Source: Streptomyces aureoverticillatus (lineage in GTDB: Bacteria > Actinomycetota > Actinomycetes > Streptomycetales > Streptomycetaceae). From it: 64,000 nucleotides of DNA. Below, one piece after another: positions 8,207 to 15,985 of the stretch (positions are counted from its first letter, which is position 1; each line of letters opens with the position of its first letter). Under the pieces are notes generated by a model. That model worked only from the letters and a program-made list of their open reading frames with translations, was not told the DNA's origin and made no database searches. The translations under genes and the position numbers were made by a program. The stretch is taken from positions 1,116,001 to 1,180,000 of the forward strand of contig NZ_BMSY01000001.1 in the NCBI RefSeq assembly GCF_014649395.1, written 5' to 3'.

Positions 8207-8302
8207 GTCAATCCACTCTTCCGTTCCGAAATAGCCCGAGAGTGCCCGAGCGGGACGAGCCCTTCCAGTGAAGCACGGGGCCCGCGCCGGGCAAGAGGGG
8301 GG

Positions 8303-9466
8303 TCAGAACCGCATCGGCTGCGGCGACTCCCGGAGTTCGCGGTCGGGGCCCGGGTACTCCCGGATGACCTCGTAGCGGGTGTTCCGCTCGACCGGGCGGA
8401 ACCCGGCCTCGCGGATGAGGTCGAGGAGGTCGTCGCGGCCGAGCTTGTTGGGCGTGCCGAAGTTGTCCGCGTCATGCGTGATCTTGTACTCGACGACGGA
8501 CCCGTCCATGTCGTCGGCGCCGTGCTGCAGGGCGAGCTGCGCGGTCGCGACGCCGTGCATGACCCAGAAGACCTTGACGTGCGGCACGTTGTCGAAGAGC
8601 AGCCGGGAGACGGCGAAGGTCTTCAGGGCCTCGGCGCCGGACGCCATCTTCGTCCGCGCCTGGAGCCTGTTGCGGACCTTGCCGTCCTTCATGTCGACGA
8701 AGTCGTGCTGGTAGCGCAGCGGGATGAAGACCTGGAAGCCGCCGGTCTCGTCCTGGAGTTCGCGCAGCCGCAGCACGTGGTCGACGCGGTGCCGCCGCTC
8801 CTCGATGTGGCCGTACAGCATCGTGGCCGGAGTCTTCAGGCCCTTCTCGTGGGCGAGCCGGTGGATCCGGGACCAGTCCTCCCAGTGGGTGCGGTGGTCC
8901 ACGATGTGCTGCCGGACCTCCCAGTCGAAGATCTCCGCGCCGCCGCCGGTCAGCGACTCCAGGCCGGCGTCGATCAGCTCGTCCAGGATCTCGCTCGCGC
9001 TCATCCCGGAGATCGTCTCGAAGTGGTGGATCTCGGTGGCGGTGAAGGCCTTCAGCGAGACGTCCGGCAGCGCGGCCTTCAGCTCGCGCAGGGAGCGCGG
9101 GTAGTAGCGCCACGGCAGGTTCGGGTGCAGGCCGTTGACGATGTGCAGCTCGGTGAGGTTCTCGCCCTCCATCGCCTTGGCGAGCCGGACCGCCTCCTCG
9201 ATGCGCATCGTGTACGCGTCCTTCTCCCCCGGCTTGCGCTGGAAGGAGCAGTACGCGCAGGAAGCGGTGCACACGTTCGTCATGTTCAGGTGACGGTTCA
9301 CGTTGAAGTGCACGACGTCGCCGTTCAGCTTCGTACGCACCTCGTGCGCGAGTCCGCCGAGCCAGGCCAGGTCGTCGGACTCGTACAGGGCGATTCCGTC
9401 CTCGCGGGACAGCCGCTCACCGGCGCGAACCTTCTCCTCAAGATCGCGCTTGAGCCCTGCGTCCAT
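8303..9466 (-). CDS. mqnE: aminofutalosine synthase MqnE (radical SAM)
   Basis: This 387-residue radical SAM enzyme has the [4Fe-4S] motif CTASCAYC near residue 70, preceded by NRHLNMTNV, and carries ELHIVNGLHPNLPWRYY, a signature of MqnE rather than MqnC. It joins the carboxyvinyl product of MqnA to SAM-derived adenosyl radical to form aminofutalosine in the futalosine route to menaquinone. The gene corresponds to S. coelicolor SCO4494. An Lrp-type regulator lies 54 bp upstream on the same strand, and late-pathway genes ubiX, mqnP and mqnL lie just beyond. Confidence 0.95.
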   Translation of the reverse strand: MDAGLKRDLEEKVRAGERLSREDGIALYESDDLAWLGGLAHEVRTKLNGDVVHFNVNRHLNMTNVCTASCAYCSFQRKPGEKDAYTMRIEEAVRLAKAMEGENLTELHIVNGLHPNLPWRYYPRSLRELKAALPDVSLKAFTATEIHHFETISGMSASEILDELIDAGLESLTGGGAEIFDWEVRQHIVDHRTHWEDWSRIHRLAHEKGLKTPATMLYGHIEERRHRVDHVLRLRELQDETGGFQVFIPLRYQHDFVDMKDGKVRNRLQARTKMASGAEALKTFAVSRLLFDNVPHVKVFWVMHGVATAQLALQHGADDMDGSVVEYKITHDADNFGTPNKLGRDDLLDLIREAGFRPVERNTRYEVIREYPGPDRELRESPQPMRF

Positions 9467-9520
9467 TGCCCGTACCTCTATCTCTCCGACGACCTGCGAC
9501 AGACCCGACCAACCGTACGC

Positions 9521-9976
9521 CTACGCCTCTTCCGGCAGTTCCCCGACCCGGTTCTCCCACTTCGTGGAGAGCACGATCGTCGTGCGGGTCCGCGAGACGC
9601 CCTTCGTGCCGCTGAGCCTGCGGATGGTCTTCTCCAGGCCGTCCACGTCGGACACCCGCACCTTGAGCATGTACGAGTCGTCGCCCGCGATGAACCAGCA
9701 GTCCTCGATCTCGTGCAGGTCCCGCAGCCGCTGCGCCACGTCCTCGTGGTCGGCGGCGTCGGACAGCGAGATGCCGATCAGCGCGGTGACGCCGAGGCCG
9801 AGGGACGCGGAGTCGACCGTCGCGCGGTAGCCGGTGATGACGCCGGCCGCCTCCAGGCGGTTGATGCGGTCGGTGACGCTGGGGCCGGAGAGGCCGACGA
9901 GGCGCCCGAGCTCGGCGTAGGAGGCGCGGCCGTTCTCGCGCAGAGCCTGGATGAGCTGCCTGTCCACGGCGTCCAT
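9521..9976 (-). CDS. Lrp/AsnC-family transcriptional regulator
   Basis: The 151-residue protein has the AsnC HTH (VDRQLIQALRENGRASYAEL, then VGLSGPSVTDRINRLEAAGV) and a C-terminal RAM ligand-binding domain (GVTALIGISLSD, CWFIAGDDSYMLKVRV). Such regulators sense amino acids. It precedes mqnE on the same strand and may share its transcript. A near-palindrome, TCTAC-GT-GTAGA at 10013-10024, lies 37 bp upstream and could be its operator. Neither ligand nor link to menaquinone synthesis is shown by the sequence. Confidence 0.9.
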   Translation of the reverse strand: MDAVDRQLIQALRENGRASYAELGRLVGLSGPSVTDRINRLEAAGVITGYRATVDSASLGLGVTALIGISLSDAADHEDVAQRLRDLHEIEDCWFIAGDDSYMLKVRVSDVDGLEKTIRRLSGTKGVSRTRTTIVLSTKWENRVGELPEEA

Positions 9977-10012
9977 AGGTCTGAGCCTTTCATTATTTAG
10001 CGTTTTCCTGAG

Positions 10013-10024
10013 TCTACGTGTAGA
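10013..10024. promoter_or_regulatory. candidate Lrp/AsnC operator
   Basis: TCTAC-GT-GTAGA, arms of five, lies in the AT-rich divergent spacer between the Lrp gene and the 42-residue ORF. Position and form fit autoregulation, but arms this short could be chance. Confidence 0.35.
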
Positions 10025-10115
10025 ATCTAAGGCGTTGCAGGGTTCAAACCCTGTGAATCTTTCGGAATCTCAGCCGATCAACGACGATCCTTCGATTTCT
10101 TCAGGAGTGTTCCCC

Positions 10116-10244
10116 GTGTACACGATCGAGATGGCCTACGCCCGCATGCGCGAGCTGCAGGATCTGGCCAACCGCTCGCGTGTCCATCAGTCCGCCTCCG
10201 CCGCGCGCAAGGGCAAGCAGCCGCGCGCCGCGAAGAAGCGCTAA
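10116..10244 (+). CDS. small basic protein, 42 aa
   Basis: GTG 10116 is preceded by CAGGAG at eight bases. The product begins VYTIEMAYARMRELQDLANR and ends with a Lys/Arg-rich tail (ARKGKQPRAAKKR). A helical N-terminus and basic tail would suit nucleic-acid or ribosome contact, but I recognise no family. It is divergent from the Lrp gene. Its TAA (10242-10244) overlaps the TAG of the convergent ubiX gene by two bases. Good ribosome site, codon pattern and snug fit between neighbours argue that it is real. Confidence 0.65.
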   Translation: MYTIEMAYARMRELQDLANRSRVHQSASAARKGKQPRAAKKR

Positions 10245-10912
10245 CCCTCGCGGGAGCTTCCGAGCTCCCCCTTCCAACGGCGGTACAGCTCGTGCGGCAC
10301 ACCCGCCGCGTCCAGCACCCGCCCCGCGACGAAGTCCACCAGATCCTGGATGTGCGTCGCCCCCGCGTAGAACGCCGGAGAGGCGGGCAGCACGATCGCG
10401 CCCGCCTCGTCCAGGCTCACCAGGTGCTTGAGCGTCGGCCCGTTCAGCGGTGTCTCCCGTACACAGACGACGAGACGCCGGCCCTCCTTGAGCGTCACGC
10501 TCGCCGAGCGCTGCAGCAGGTCCTTCGAGAGCCCGAGCGCCACCCCGGCCACGCACGCCGTGGACGCGGGCACGATCAGCATTCCCTTGGTCGCGTACGA
10601 CCCCGACGAGGGCCCCGCCGCCAGATCCCCGGCGGCCCAGTACCGCACGTCGTCCACCGGCACCTCGAAGGTCCCCGGCTTCCCGTCGGCGCCGCGGGCC
10701 AGCCACTCCCGCAGGTCCTCCTGCCAGTGCGCGTCCCGGAAGGCGATGCCCGTCTCGTCGAGGATCGTCAGCCGCGAGGCCCGCGAGACCACCAGGTCCA
10801 CGCTCTCCCCGGCCGCGAGCAGCGCACGCAGCACCGCTGCGGCATACGGGGTCCCCGAGGCGCCGGACACCCCCACGATCCAAGGCTTACGCTGCGTATC
10901 TCCTGGCTTCAC
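10241..10912 (-). CDS. ubiX: UbiX-type flavin prenyltransferase (menaquinone cluster)
   Basis: The 223-residue flavoprotein has the N-terminal IVGVSGASGTPYAAAVLRAL nucleotide/FMN loop, then GSYATKGMLIVPASTACVAGVALG and the C-terminal MVSLDEAGA/ILPASPAFY-type region. UbiX makes prenylated FMN, the cofactor of UbiD decarboxylases; the partner here is mqnL, two genes upstream. The order mqnL-mqnP-ubiX equals S. coelicolor SCO4490-4492. GTG 10912 is the probable start, although no strong ribosome site is seen. It begins nine bases past mqnP, so one operon is likely. Confidence 0.92.
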   Translation of the reverse strand: MKPGDTQRKPWIVGVSGASGTPYAAAVLRALLAAGESVDLVVSRASRLTILDETGIAFRDAHWQEDLREWLARGADGKPGTFEVPVDDVRYWAAGDLAAGPSSGSYATKGMLIVPASTACVAGVALGLSKDLLQRSASVTLKEGRRLVVCVRETPLNGPTLKHLVSLDEAGAIVLPASPAFYAGATHIQDLVDFVAGRVLDAAGVPHELYRRWKGELGSSREG

Positions 10913-10921
10913 GCTGTGAGC

Positions 10922-11827
10922 CTAGACGGTCAGTCCGCGCACCAGCAGATCGAGCAGCGCGCAGACGAACAGCGCGATGCCGATGAAGCCGTTGACCTGG
11001 AAGAAGGCCCGGTTGAGCCGCGAGAGGTCGTGCGGCTTCACCAGGGAGTGCTCGTAGACGAAAGCGCCGGCCACGATCGCCAGGCCGATCCAGAGGAACG
11101 CGCCCGCGCCGGTGTCCGCGGCGTACCAGACGAACAGTGCCGTGGTCACCAGGTGGCAGCCGCGCGCGCCCCAGATGGCGGCCGGAATGCCGAACCGCGC
11201 CGGCACCGACATCACGCCGACCTCCCGGTCGGTCTCCACGTCCTGGCAGGCGTAGATCAGGTCGAAGCCGCCGATCCACACGCCGACCGCGAGGCCCAGG
11301 ACGACGGCCGTCCACGACCACTCGCCGGTGATCGCGAGCCAGGCGCCGATCGGCCCCATGGCCTGCGCGAGGCCCAGGATCGCCTGCGGGAAGTTGGTGA
11401 ACCGCTTGCCGTACGGATAGACCACCATCGGGATCACCGCGACCGGCGCGAGCGCCAGGCACAGCGGGTTGAGCAGCGCGGCGGAGCCCAGGAACACGGC
11501 GACCGCGATCAGCGCGCCGGTCCAGGCGGACTTCACGCTGACGGCACCCGTGACCAGTTCGCGGTGCGCGGTCCTGGGGTTACGGGCGTCGATCTCGCGG
11601 TCGATGATCCGGTTCGCGGCCATGGCGAACGTACGAAGACCGACCATGCAGACGGTGACGAGCAGCAGCCGGCCCCAGTGGATGTTCTTGTCCCACTGGA
11701 ACATCGCGGTCAGGGCGGCGATGTAGGCGAAGGGCAGCGCGAAGACCGAGTGCTCGATCATGACCAGGCGCAGGAACGCCCTGGTGCGGCCGGGCTGCTG
11801 CGGCAGTGCGGCGGACGCGGAACTCAC
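10922..11827 (-). CDS. mqnP: MqnP prenyltransferase (UbiA superfamily)
   Basis: This polytopic protein of 301 residues has the two Asp-rich UbiA motifs: NRIIDREIDARNPRT (first) and ACQDVETDREVGVMSVP (second). It prenylates the 1,4-dihydroxy-6-naphthoate made by the futalosine pathway at the membrane. GTG 11827 overlaps the mqnL stop by four bases (GTGA), which indicates translational coupling. Clustering with mqnL and ubiX separates it from haem or ubiquinone-type UbiA enzymes. Confidence 0.92.
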   Translation of the reverse strand: MSSASAALPQQPGRTRAFLRLVMIEHSVFALPFAYIAALTAMFQWDKNIHWGRLLLVTVCMVGLRTFAMAANRIIDREIDARNPRTAHRELVTGAVSVKSAWTGALIAVAVFLGSAALLNPLCLALAPVAVIPMVVYPYGKRFTNFPQAILGLAQAMGPIGAWLAITGEWSWTAVVLGLAVGVWIGGFDLIYACQDVETDREVGVMSVPARFGIPAAIWGARGCHLVTTALFVWYAADTGAGAFLWIGLAIVAGAFVYEHSLVKPHDLSRLNRAFFQVNGFIGIALFVCALLDLLVRGLTV

Positions 11828-13275
11828 AGGCCGTACTCCCTCCAGCGGCGGTCGACTTTCGCCGCCGTGTCCGGGTCGGACTCGACCATGTCGGGCCAGC
11901 CCCCGTCCCGGGTGTAGCCCTCCTCGGGCAGCTTCTTCGTCGCGTCGATGCCCGCCTTGCCGCCCCAGAACTGCTGGTACGAGGCGTGGTCGAGGTGGTC
12001 GACGGGCCCCTCGACGACGGTCAGGTCACGGGCGTAGTCGGTGTTGCCGAGTGCACGCCACGCGACCTCGTGCAGATCATGGACATCGCAGTCGGAGTCG
12101 ACCACGACGATCAGCTTGGTCAGGGACATCATGTGCGCGCCCCAGATGGCGTGCATGACCTTCTGCGCGTGTTTCGGGTACTTCTTGTCGATCGCGACGA
12201 TCGCGCAGTTGTGGAAGCCGCCCGCCTCGGGCAGGTGGTAGTCCACGATGTCCGGCACGATGATCTTCAGCAGCGGCAGGAAGAACCGCTCGGTGGCGCG
12301 GCCGAGCGGACCGTCCTCCGTCGGCGGCCGCCCCACCACGATCGACTGGAGCAGCGGCCGCCTGCGCATCGTCACGCAGTCGATGGTCAGGGCCGGGAAC
12401 GGCTCCTGCGGCGTGTAGAAACCGGTGTGGTCGCCGAAGGGCCCCTCGGGCAGCATCTCGCCCGGCTCCAGCCACCCCTCGATGACGACCTCGGCCTGGG
12501 CCGGGACCTGCAACGGCACCGTCTTGCAGTCGACCATCTCGATCCGCTTGCCCTGGAGGAAGCCCGCGAACAGGTACTCGTCGATGTCGCCGGGCAGCGG
12601 CGCGGTGGACGCGTACGTGACGGCCGGCGGACACCCGAAGGCGATCGCGACCGGCAGCCGCTCACCGCGCCGCGCCGCCACCTGGTAGTGGTTCCGGCTG
12701 TCCTTGTGGATCTGCCAGTGCATGCCGATGGTGCGCTTGTCGTGGCGCTGGAGGCGGTAGAGCCCGAGATTGCGGACCCCGCTCTCCGGGTCCTTGGTGT
12801 GCGTGAGCCCCAGGTTGAAGAAGGACCCGCCGTCCTTGGGCCAGGTGAACAGCGCGGGCAGCCGGTCCAGGTCCACGTCGTCGCCGGTGAGCACGACCTC
12901 CTGCACGGGGGCGTCCTTCACCTTCTTCGGCGGTACGTGCGCCATCGCGCCGAGCTTGCCGAATGCCTCGCGCACGCCGACGAACCCGTGCGGCAGCTCG
13001 GGCTTGAGCAGCCCGCCGATCTTCTCGCTGATCTCGCCGTACGACTTCAGGCCGAGGGCCTTGAGCAGCCGCCGGTCGGTGCCGAAGACGTTCATCGCGA
13101 GCGGCATGTCGCTGCCCTTGACGTTCTCGAACAGCAGCGCCGGGCCACCGGCCTTCTGTACGCGGTCGACGATCTCGCCGACCTCCAGATACGGGTCGAC
13201 CTCGGCCTTGATGCGCTTGAGATCGCCCTCGCGCTCCAGGGCCCGGAGCAGAGAGCGGAGATCGTCATAAGCCAT
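11824..13275 (-). CDS. mqnL: MqnL, UbiD-family prFMN-dependent decarboxylase
   Basis: The 483-residue UbiD-fold enzyme starts MAYDDLRSLLRALEREGDL and carries YRLQRHDKRTIGMHWQIHKD, PEGPFGDHTGFYTPQEPFP and VVVDSDCDVHD, matching the UbiD cofactor and metal-binding segments. It removes the carboxyl group of the prenylated 1,4-dihydroxy-6-naphthoate and needs prenyl-FMN from UbiX. It is the first gene of the mqnL-mqnP-ubiX operon. Its start is only 88 bp from a divergent small membrane-protein gene. Confidence 0.93.
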   Translation of the reverse strand: MAYDDLRSLLRALEREGDLKRIKAEVDPYLEVGEIVDRVQKAGGPALLFENVKGSDMPLAMNVFGTDRRLLKALGLKSYGEISEKIGGLLKPELPHGFVGVREAFGKLGAMAHVPPKKVKDAPVQEVVLTGDDVDLDRLPALFTWPKDGGSFFNLGLTHTKDPESGVRNLGLYRLQRHDKRTIGMHWQIHKDSRNHYQVAARRGERLPVAIAFGCPPAVTYASTAPLPGDIDEYLFAGFLQGKRIEMVDCKTVPLQVPAQAEVVIEGWLEPGEMLPEGPFGDHTGFYTPQEPFPALTIDCVTMRRRPLLQSIVVGRPPTEDGPLGRATERFFLPLLKIIVPDIVDYHLPEAGGFHNCAIVAIDKKYPKHAQKVMHAIWGAHMMSLTKLIVVVDSDCDVHDLHEVAWRALGNTDYARDLTVVEGPVDHLDHASYQQFWGGKAGIDATKKLPEEGYTRDGGWPDMVESDPDTAAKVDRRWREYGL

Positions 13276-13363
13276 GCAGTCAAGTATCGGGCACCGGCTA
13301 CCCTGGCCCCGTCACCGGGTGCGCCCGGCGCCCGCACTCCGCTTACTGGGGGATCTCCGACAC

Positions 13364-13666
13364 ATGCTCAGGTATCTGCCGTTCCTGCTGGTCCTGGCCG
13401 TGTGGATCTACGCCTTCATCGATGTCCTGAACACACCGGAGAAGGAAGTACGGCACCTGCCGAAGGTGGTGTGGGTCATCATCGTGCTCCTCTTCGGCGA
13501 GGTGCTGCTCGGACCGATCGCGTGGTTCGTCACCGGCAAGAAGCGGCCTGCGGCCGGCGGGGCGGGTGGGGGTGGGCGCCGTCGGGGTGGCTGGGTCGCC
13601 CCCGACGACAACCCCGACTTCCTGAAGGGCCTGGAGAAGGACCGCGACCAGCGCGACGAGTCCTGA
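13364..13666 (+). CDS. small membrane protein, PLDc_N type
   Basis: The 100-residue product has two transmembrane helices (MLRYLPFLLVLAVWIYAFID and VVWVIIVLLFGEVLLGPIAW), the spacing of the PLDc_N / phospholipase-D N-terminal membrane domain. No PLD catalytic HKD domain follows; a Gly-rich linker and a conserved tail DDNPDFLKGLEKD close the protein. I use the internal ATG at 13364, since upstream codons read non-hydrophobic sequence. It is transcribed divergently from mqnL. Function is unknown. Confidence 0.82.
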   Translation: MLRYLPFLLVLAVWIYAFIDVLNTPEKEVRHLPKVVWVIIVLLFGEVLLGPIAWFVTGKKRPAAGGAGGGGRRRGGWVAPDDNPDFLKGLEKDRDQRDES

Positions 13667-13672
13667 CCCGGG

Positions 13673-13687
13673 GCCCCCTATGGGGGC
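13673..13687. terminator. short terminator hairpin
   Basis: GCCCCC-TAT-GGGGGC lies seven bases after the stop of the PLDc_N-type gene. Confidence 0.5.
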
Positions 13688-13756
13688 TGCGCGTGAGCCA
13701 GTAATACGCGAAGACGCGGCCCCGAACCAGCCGTACCCGGGGCCCGAGGGCGTGAA

Positions 13757-14266
13757 CTACTCGTACTGCCGCCGCAGTTCGTCCCAGCGGTCCAGGCTCC
13801 ACGTCGACCAGTCCTTGGGCCGGCCGTCGAGCGCGTCCACCAGGAACTCGAAGTGGTTGTGCCACCCGGCGAGGCAGTCGCGCCGGAACGAGTCGTCGCC
13901 GACCAGCTCGTTGGTGAAGCGCAGCGTGGACCCTCCGGTGCCGGCCGGCTCCAGGTGGAAGCGGCACCGCCCGTGCAGGTCGATGGTGTACTCGGCGACG
14001 ACGTCCGGGTCCCAGGCGGTGACGCGGCCGGAGTGCGTGGCCGCGGCCGGGTCCTCGTGGTTGAGCCAGCGCAGCGTCACGGCTCCGCCGAGACGCGGTT
14101 CCAGCACGTCGGCGGCGGCGAGCCACCCCGGCAGCCCCTCCGGAGTGGCCACCGCCGCCCACACCTCCGCCACCGGGTGCGGCAGCCGCAGCACCCAGTG
14201 GAGCGTGTGCGTGTCCCCCTCGGTCCGGCTCGTACCCCACTCGATGGTGTCCCTGGCATCGCTCAT
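13757..14266 (-). CDS. SRPBCC/START-domain protein (AHSA1-like)
   Basis: Starting at ATG 14266 (MSDARDTIEWGTSRTEG), the 169-residue product has LHWVLRLPHPVAEVWAAVATPEGLPGW near its N-terminus. It ends with a C-terminal helix (CLAGWHNHFEFLVDALDG), the helix-grip fold that binds hydrophobic ligands. The frame continues upstream only as a shadow of the neighbouring CU044_5270 gene. No catalytic motif is visible. It follows the CU044_5270/sigma-factor pair on the same strand with a 53-bp gap and may be co-transcribed. Confidence 0.85.
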   Translation of the reverse strand: MSDARDTIEWGTSRTEGDTHTLHWVLRLPHPVAEVWAAVATPEGLPGWLAAADVLEPRLGGAVTLRWLNHEDPAAATHSGRVTAWDPDVVAEYTIDLHGRCRFHLEPAGTGGSTLRFTNELVGDDSFRRDCLAGWHNHFEFLVDALDGRPKDWSTWSLDRWDELRRQYE

Positions 14267-14319
14267 GGGCCAAGCCTCACGCACACGGTCCCCCAGGTCA
14301 CGTACCCGGAAGGGATCCG

Positions 14320-15264
14320 CTACGGGCGTTCGCCCGCCTCGTCGACCACCTTCCGCTCCAGGACGGCGGTCTTCTCGGTGACCTCGCCCTTCTTGGCGTA
14401 CGGCCTGTCCTCGGTCATGACGGTGCGCTCGCCCAGGTACTGCTTGGTCTTCTTGTCGAAGATCAACTCCTGGCGCGCGCCGTCGTCCTCCCAGGCGATG
14501 GCGACGCCGTGCCGCCCCGCCGCGTCCGCCGCGTCGTCCACCAGCTCCACGCCGGGGATCTTCGCCGCGGCGAGGTAGAGGGCGGCGGCCTGCTCCGGTG
14601 GCATCAGGGCCTCGCGGGTGAGGTCGCCGACGGCCACGAAGGGCTTGCCGTTGTTCTCCTCGTCGGCGACCTTGTGCAGCCAGTCGAGCATGTTGACCGG
14701 GTCGGTCGGCAGCTTCTCCAGGTTGCGGTAGTTGCTGTCGGTCACGAACAGGGGCAGCTCCGGCTTCAGGCGCTCGTTCTTGTGGCCGTTCGCGGGCTCG
14801 TGCAGCAGGCTCGTGTGCTTGCCGTCCACGGAGAGCCAGATCTCCCGCTGGTGCAGGGGCTCCTGCCCTTCGTCGGAGCTGTAGCTCACCTTGCTCTTGA
14901 TGTACGTGAACTGGTCGTCCCGCACGCTCTTGGGCGCGGGCGAGCGCTTCGCGGCCTCCGCGATCTCCTTCAGCATGGCCACCGTCTCCTTCGACGGCGC
15001 GGCCTGAGCGGAGTCGCCGCCGAACGGCGAGGCGACGAACAGCCCCGCCGCGACGGACGCGGCCACCGCCCCCGCGACGAGCGCGGGCCGCAGCCACGGC
15101 TTCCGCCGCCGCGCCGCGGCGGGGGCCCCGGGGGTCTCGGCCCGGGTCTGGTCCTGGGACTGCCGGATCTCGGTCATCAGGTGCTCCTTGAGCAGAAGGT
15201 GACGGCCCGGCGGGAGGTCCCGCTCGCTCGGGGACGGGAAGTCGGAGTCGGCTTCGGACGTCAT
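14320..15264 (-). CDS. membrane-anchored CU044_5270 family protein
   Basis: The 314-residue protein has a cytoplasmic N-terminus ending in Arg-rich ARRRKPWLR. One transmembrane helix (LVAGAVAASVAAGLFVASPF, about residues 58-77) and an extracytoplasmic domain follow. This is the layout of CU044_5270-family proteins encoded next to ECF sigma genes in actinobacteria. Its ATG overlaps the sigma-factor stop by four bases (ATGA), so the two are coupled. By position it may control or sense for the sigma factor, but I see no zinc-binding anti-sigma HxxxCxxC motif. Confidence 0.85.
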   Translation of the reverse strand: MTSEADSDFPSPSERDLPPGRHLLLKEHLMTEIRQSQDQTRAETPGAPAAARRRKPWLRPALVAGAVAASVAAGLFVASPFGGDSAQAAPSKETVAMLKEIAEAAKRSPAPKSVRDDQFTYIKSKVSYSSDEGQEPLHQREIWLSVDGKHTSLLHEPANGHKNERLKPELPLFVTDSNYRNLEKLPTDPVNMLDWLHKVADEENNGKPFVAVGDLTREALMPPEQAAALYLAAAKIPGVELVDDAADAAGRHGVAIAWEDDGARQELIFDKKTKQYLGERTVMTEDRPYAKKGEVTEKTAVLERKVVDEAGERP

Positions 15265-15905
15265 CGGTTTCCCTCCTGGATGGGCCTGACCGCTGTCGTG
15301 CGGTCACCTCTCACCTGTCCGCGCCCCAGGGGCGGTTCCAACGCTTTCGCGAGTTTTGTACGGGCCCGGGAGAGCCGCGAACGCACCGTCCCCACCGGGA
15401 TCCCCAGCGCCGCGGCCGCGGCCTCATAGCCGAGCCCCGACCAGACGCACAGCGCGAGCACCTCCCGCTCCGGGCGCCGCAGCTTCGCCAACGCGGCCCG
15501 GACGAGCGCGAGCTGCTCCGCGTCGTCGACGCGCCCGGCGACCTCCTCGGCGAAGTCGGCGACGGCCTCGCCGCGCGGCAGCCGGGCGACGGCGGCCGTG
15601 TGTCTGCGCGCGGCGCGGCGCTGGTTGCGCGTCACGTTGGTGGCGATCCCGAGCAGCCACGGCCGCACCGAACCCCCGGCCACTTCAAGGCGCTTCCGCA
15701 GCCGCCACGCCTCCAGGAAGGTCAGCGAGACGACCTCCTCGGCCGTCGACCAGTCCCCCGTCAGGCGGTAGGCGTGGTTGTAGACGGAGCGCGCATAGGC
15801 GTCGAAGACCTCGCCGAAGGCGTCGGCGTCCCCGTCCCTGATCCGGACGCGCAAGGCCTGCAAGCGCTCACGGCGCTCCTGTAGTTCCCCCTGATTCGTC
15901 TCCAC
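15261..15905 (-). CDS. ECF-family RNA polymerase sigma factor
   Basis: The probable start is GTG 15905 (ETNQGELQERRERLQALRVR), giving 214 residues. Region 2 includes FDAYARSVYNHAYRLTGDW and EEVVSLTFLEAWRLRKRLE; region 4 includes LRRPEREVLALCVWSGLGYE and GIPVGTVRSRLSRARTKL. It is coupled to the membrane CU044_5270 protein downstream. The only 5' space is a 24-bp-stem hairpin (15925-15974) beginning 20 bases upstream of the start. The gene is therefore either read through from ccsB or transcribed from a promoter overlapping that hairpin. The upstream open frame to 15956 is merely the hairpin sequence. Confidence 0.88.
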   Translation of the reverse strand: METNQGELQERRERLQALRVRIRDGDADAFGEVFDAYARSVYNHAYRLTGDWSTAEEVVSLTFLEAWRLRKRLEVAGGSVRPWLLGIATNVTRNQRRAARRHTAAVARLPRGEAVADFAEEVAGRVDDAEQLALVRAALAKLRRPEREVLALCVWSGLGYEAAAAALGIPVGTVRSRLSRARTKLAKALEPPLGRGQVRGDRTTAVRPIQEGNR

Positions 15906-15924
15906 GCCCCCTTGTCTGTCCCCA

Positions 15925-15974
15925 TGACAGAGGCCGGTTCCCGTGACCTGGGTCACGGGAACCGGCCTCTGTCA
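15925..15974. terminator. very strong hairpin between ccsB and the ECF sigma gene
   Basis: A 24-bp perfect inverted repeat (15925-15948 with 15951-15974) has only TG between the arms. It lies 12 bp after the ccsB stop and 20 bp before the sigma-factor start. It is most likely the cytochrome c operon terminator, working in either direction. Confidence 0.85.
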
Positions 15975-15985
15975 CGACCGCCGGG

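Noticed and set aside
10038..10053. tRNA T-arm-like hairpin CAGGG-TTCAAA-CCCTG
   Set aside because: The loop is six rather than seven bases, and no acceptor, D or anticodon arms can be built upstream. It lies in the divergent promoter region between the Lrp gene and the small basic-protein gene.
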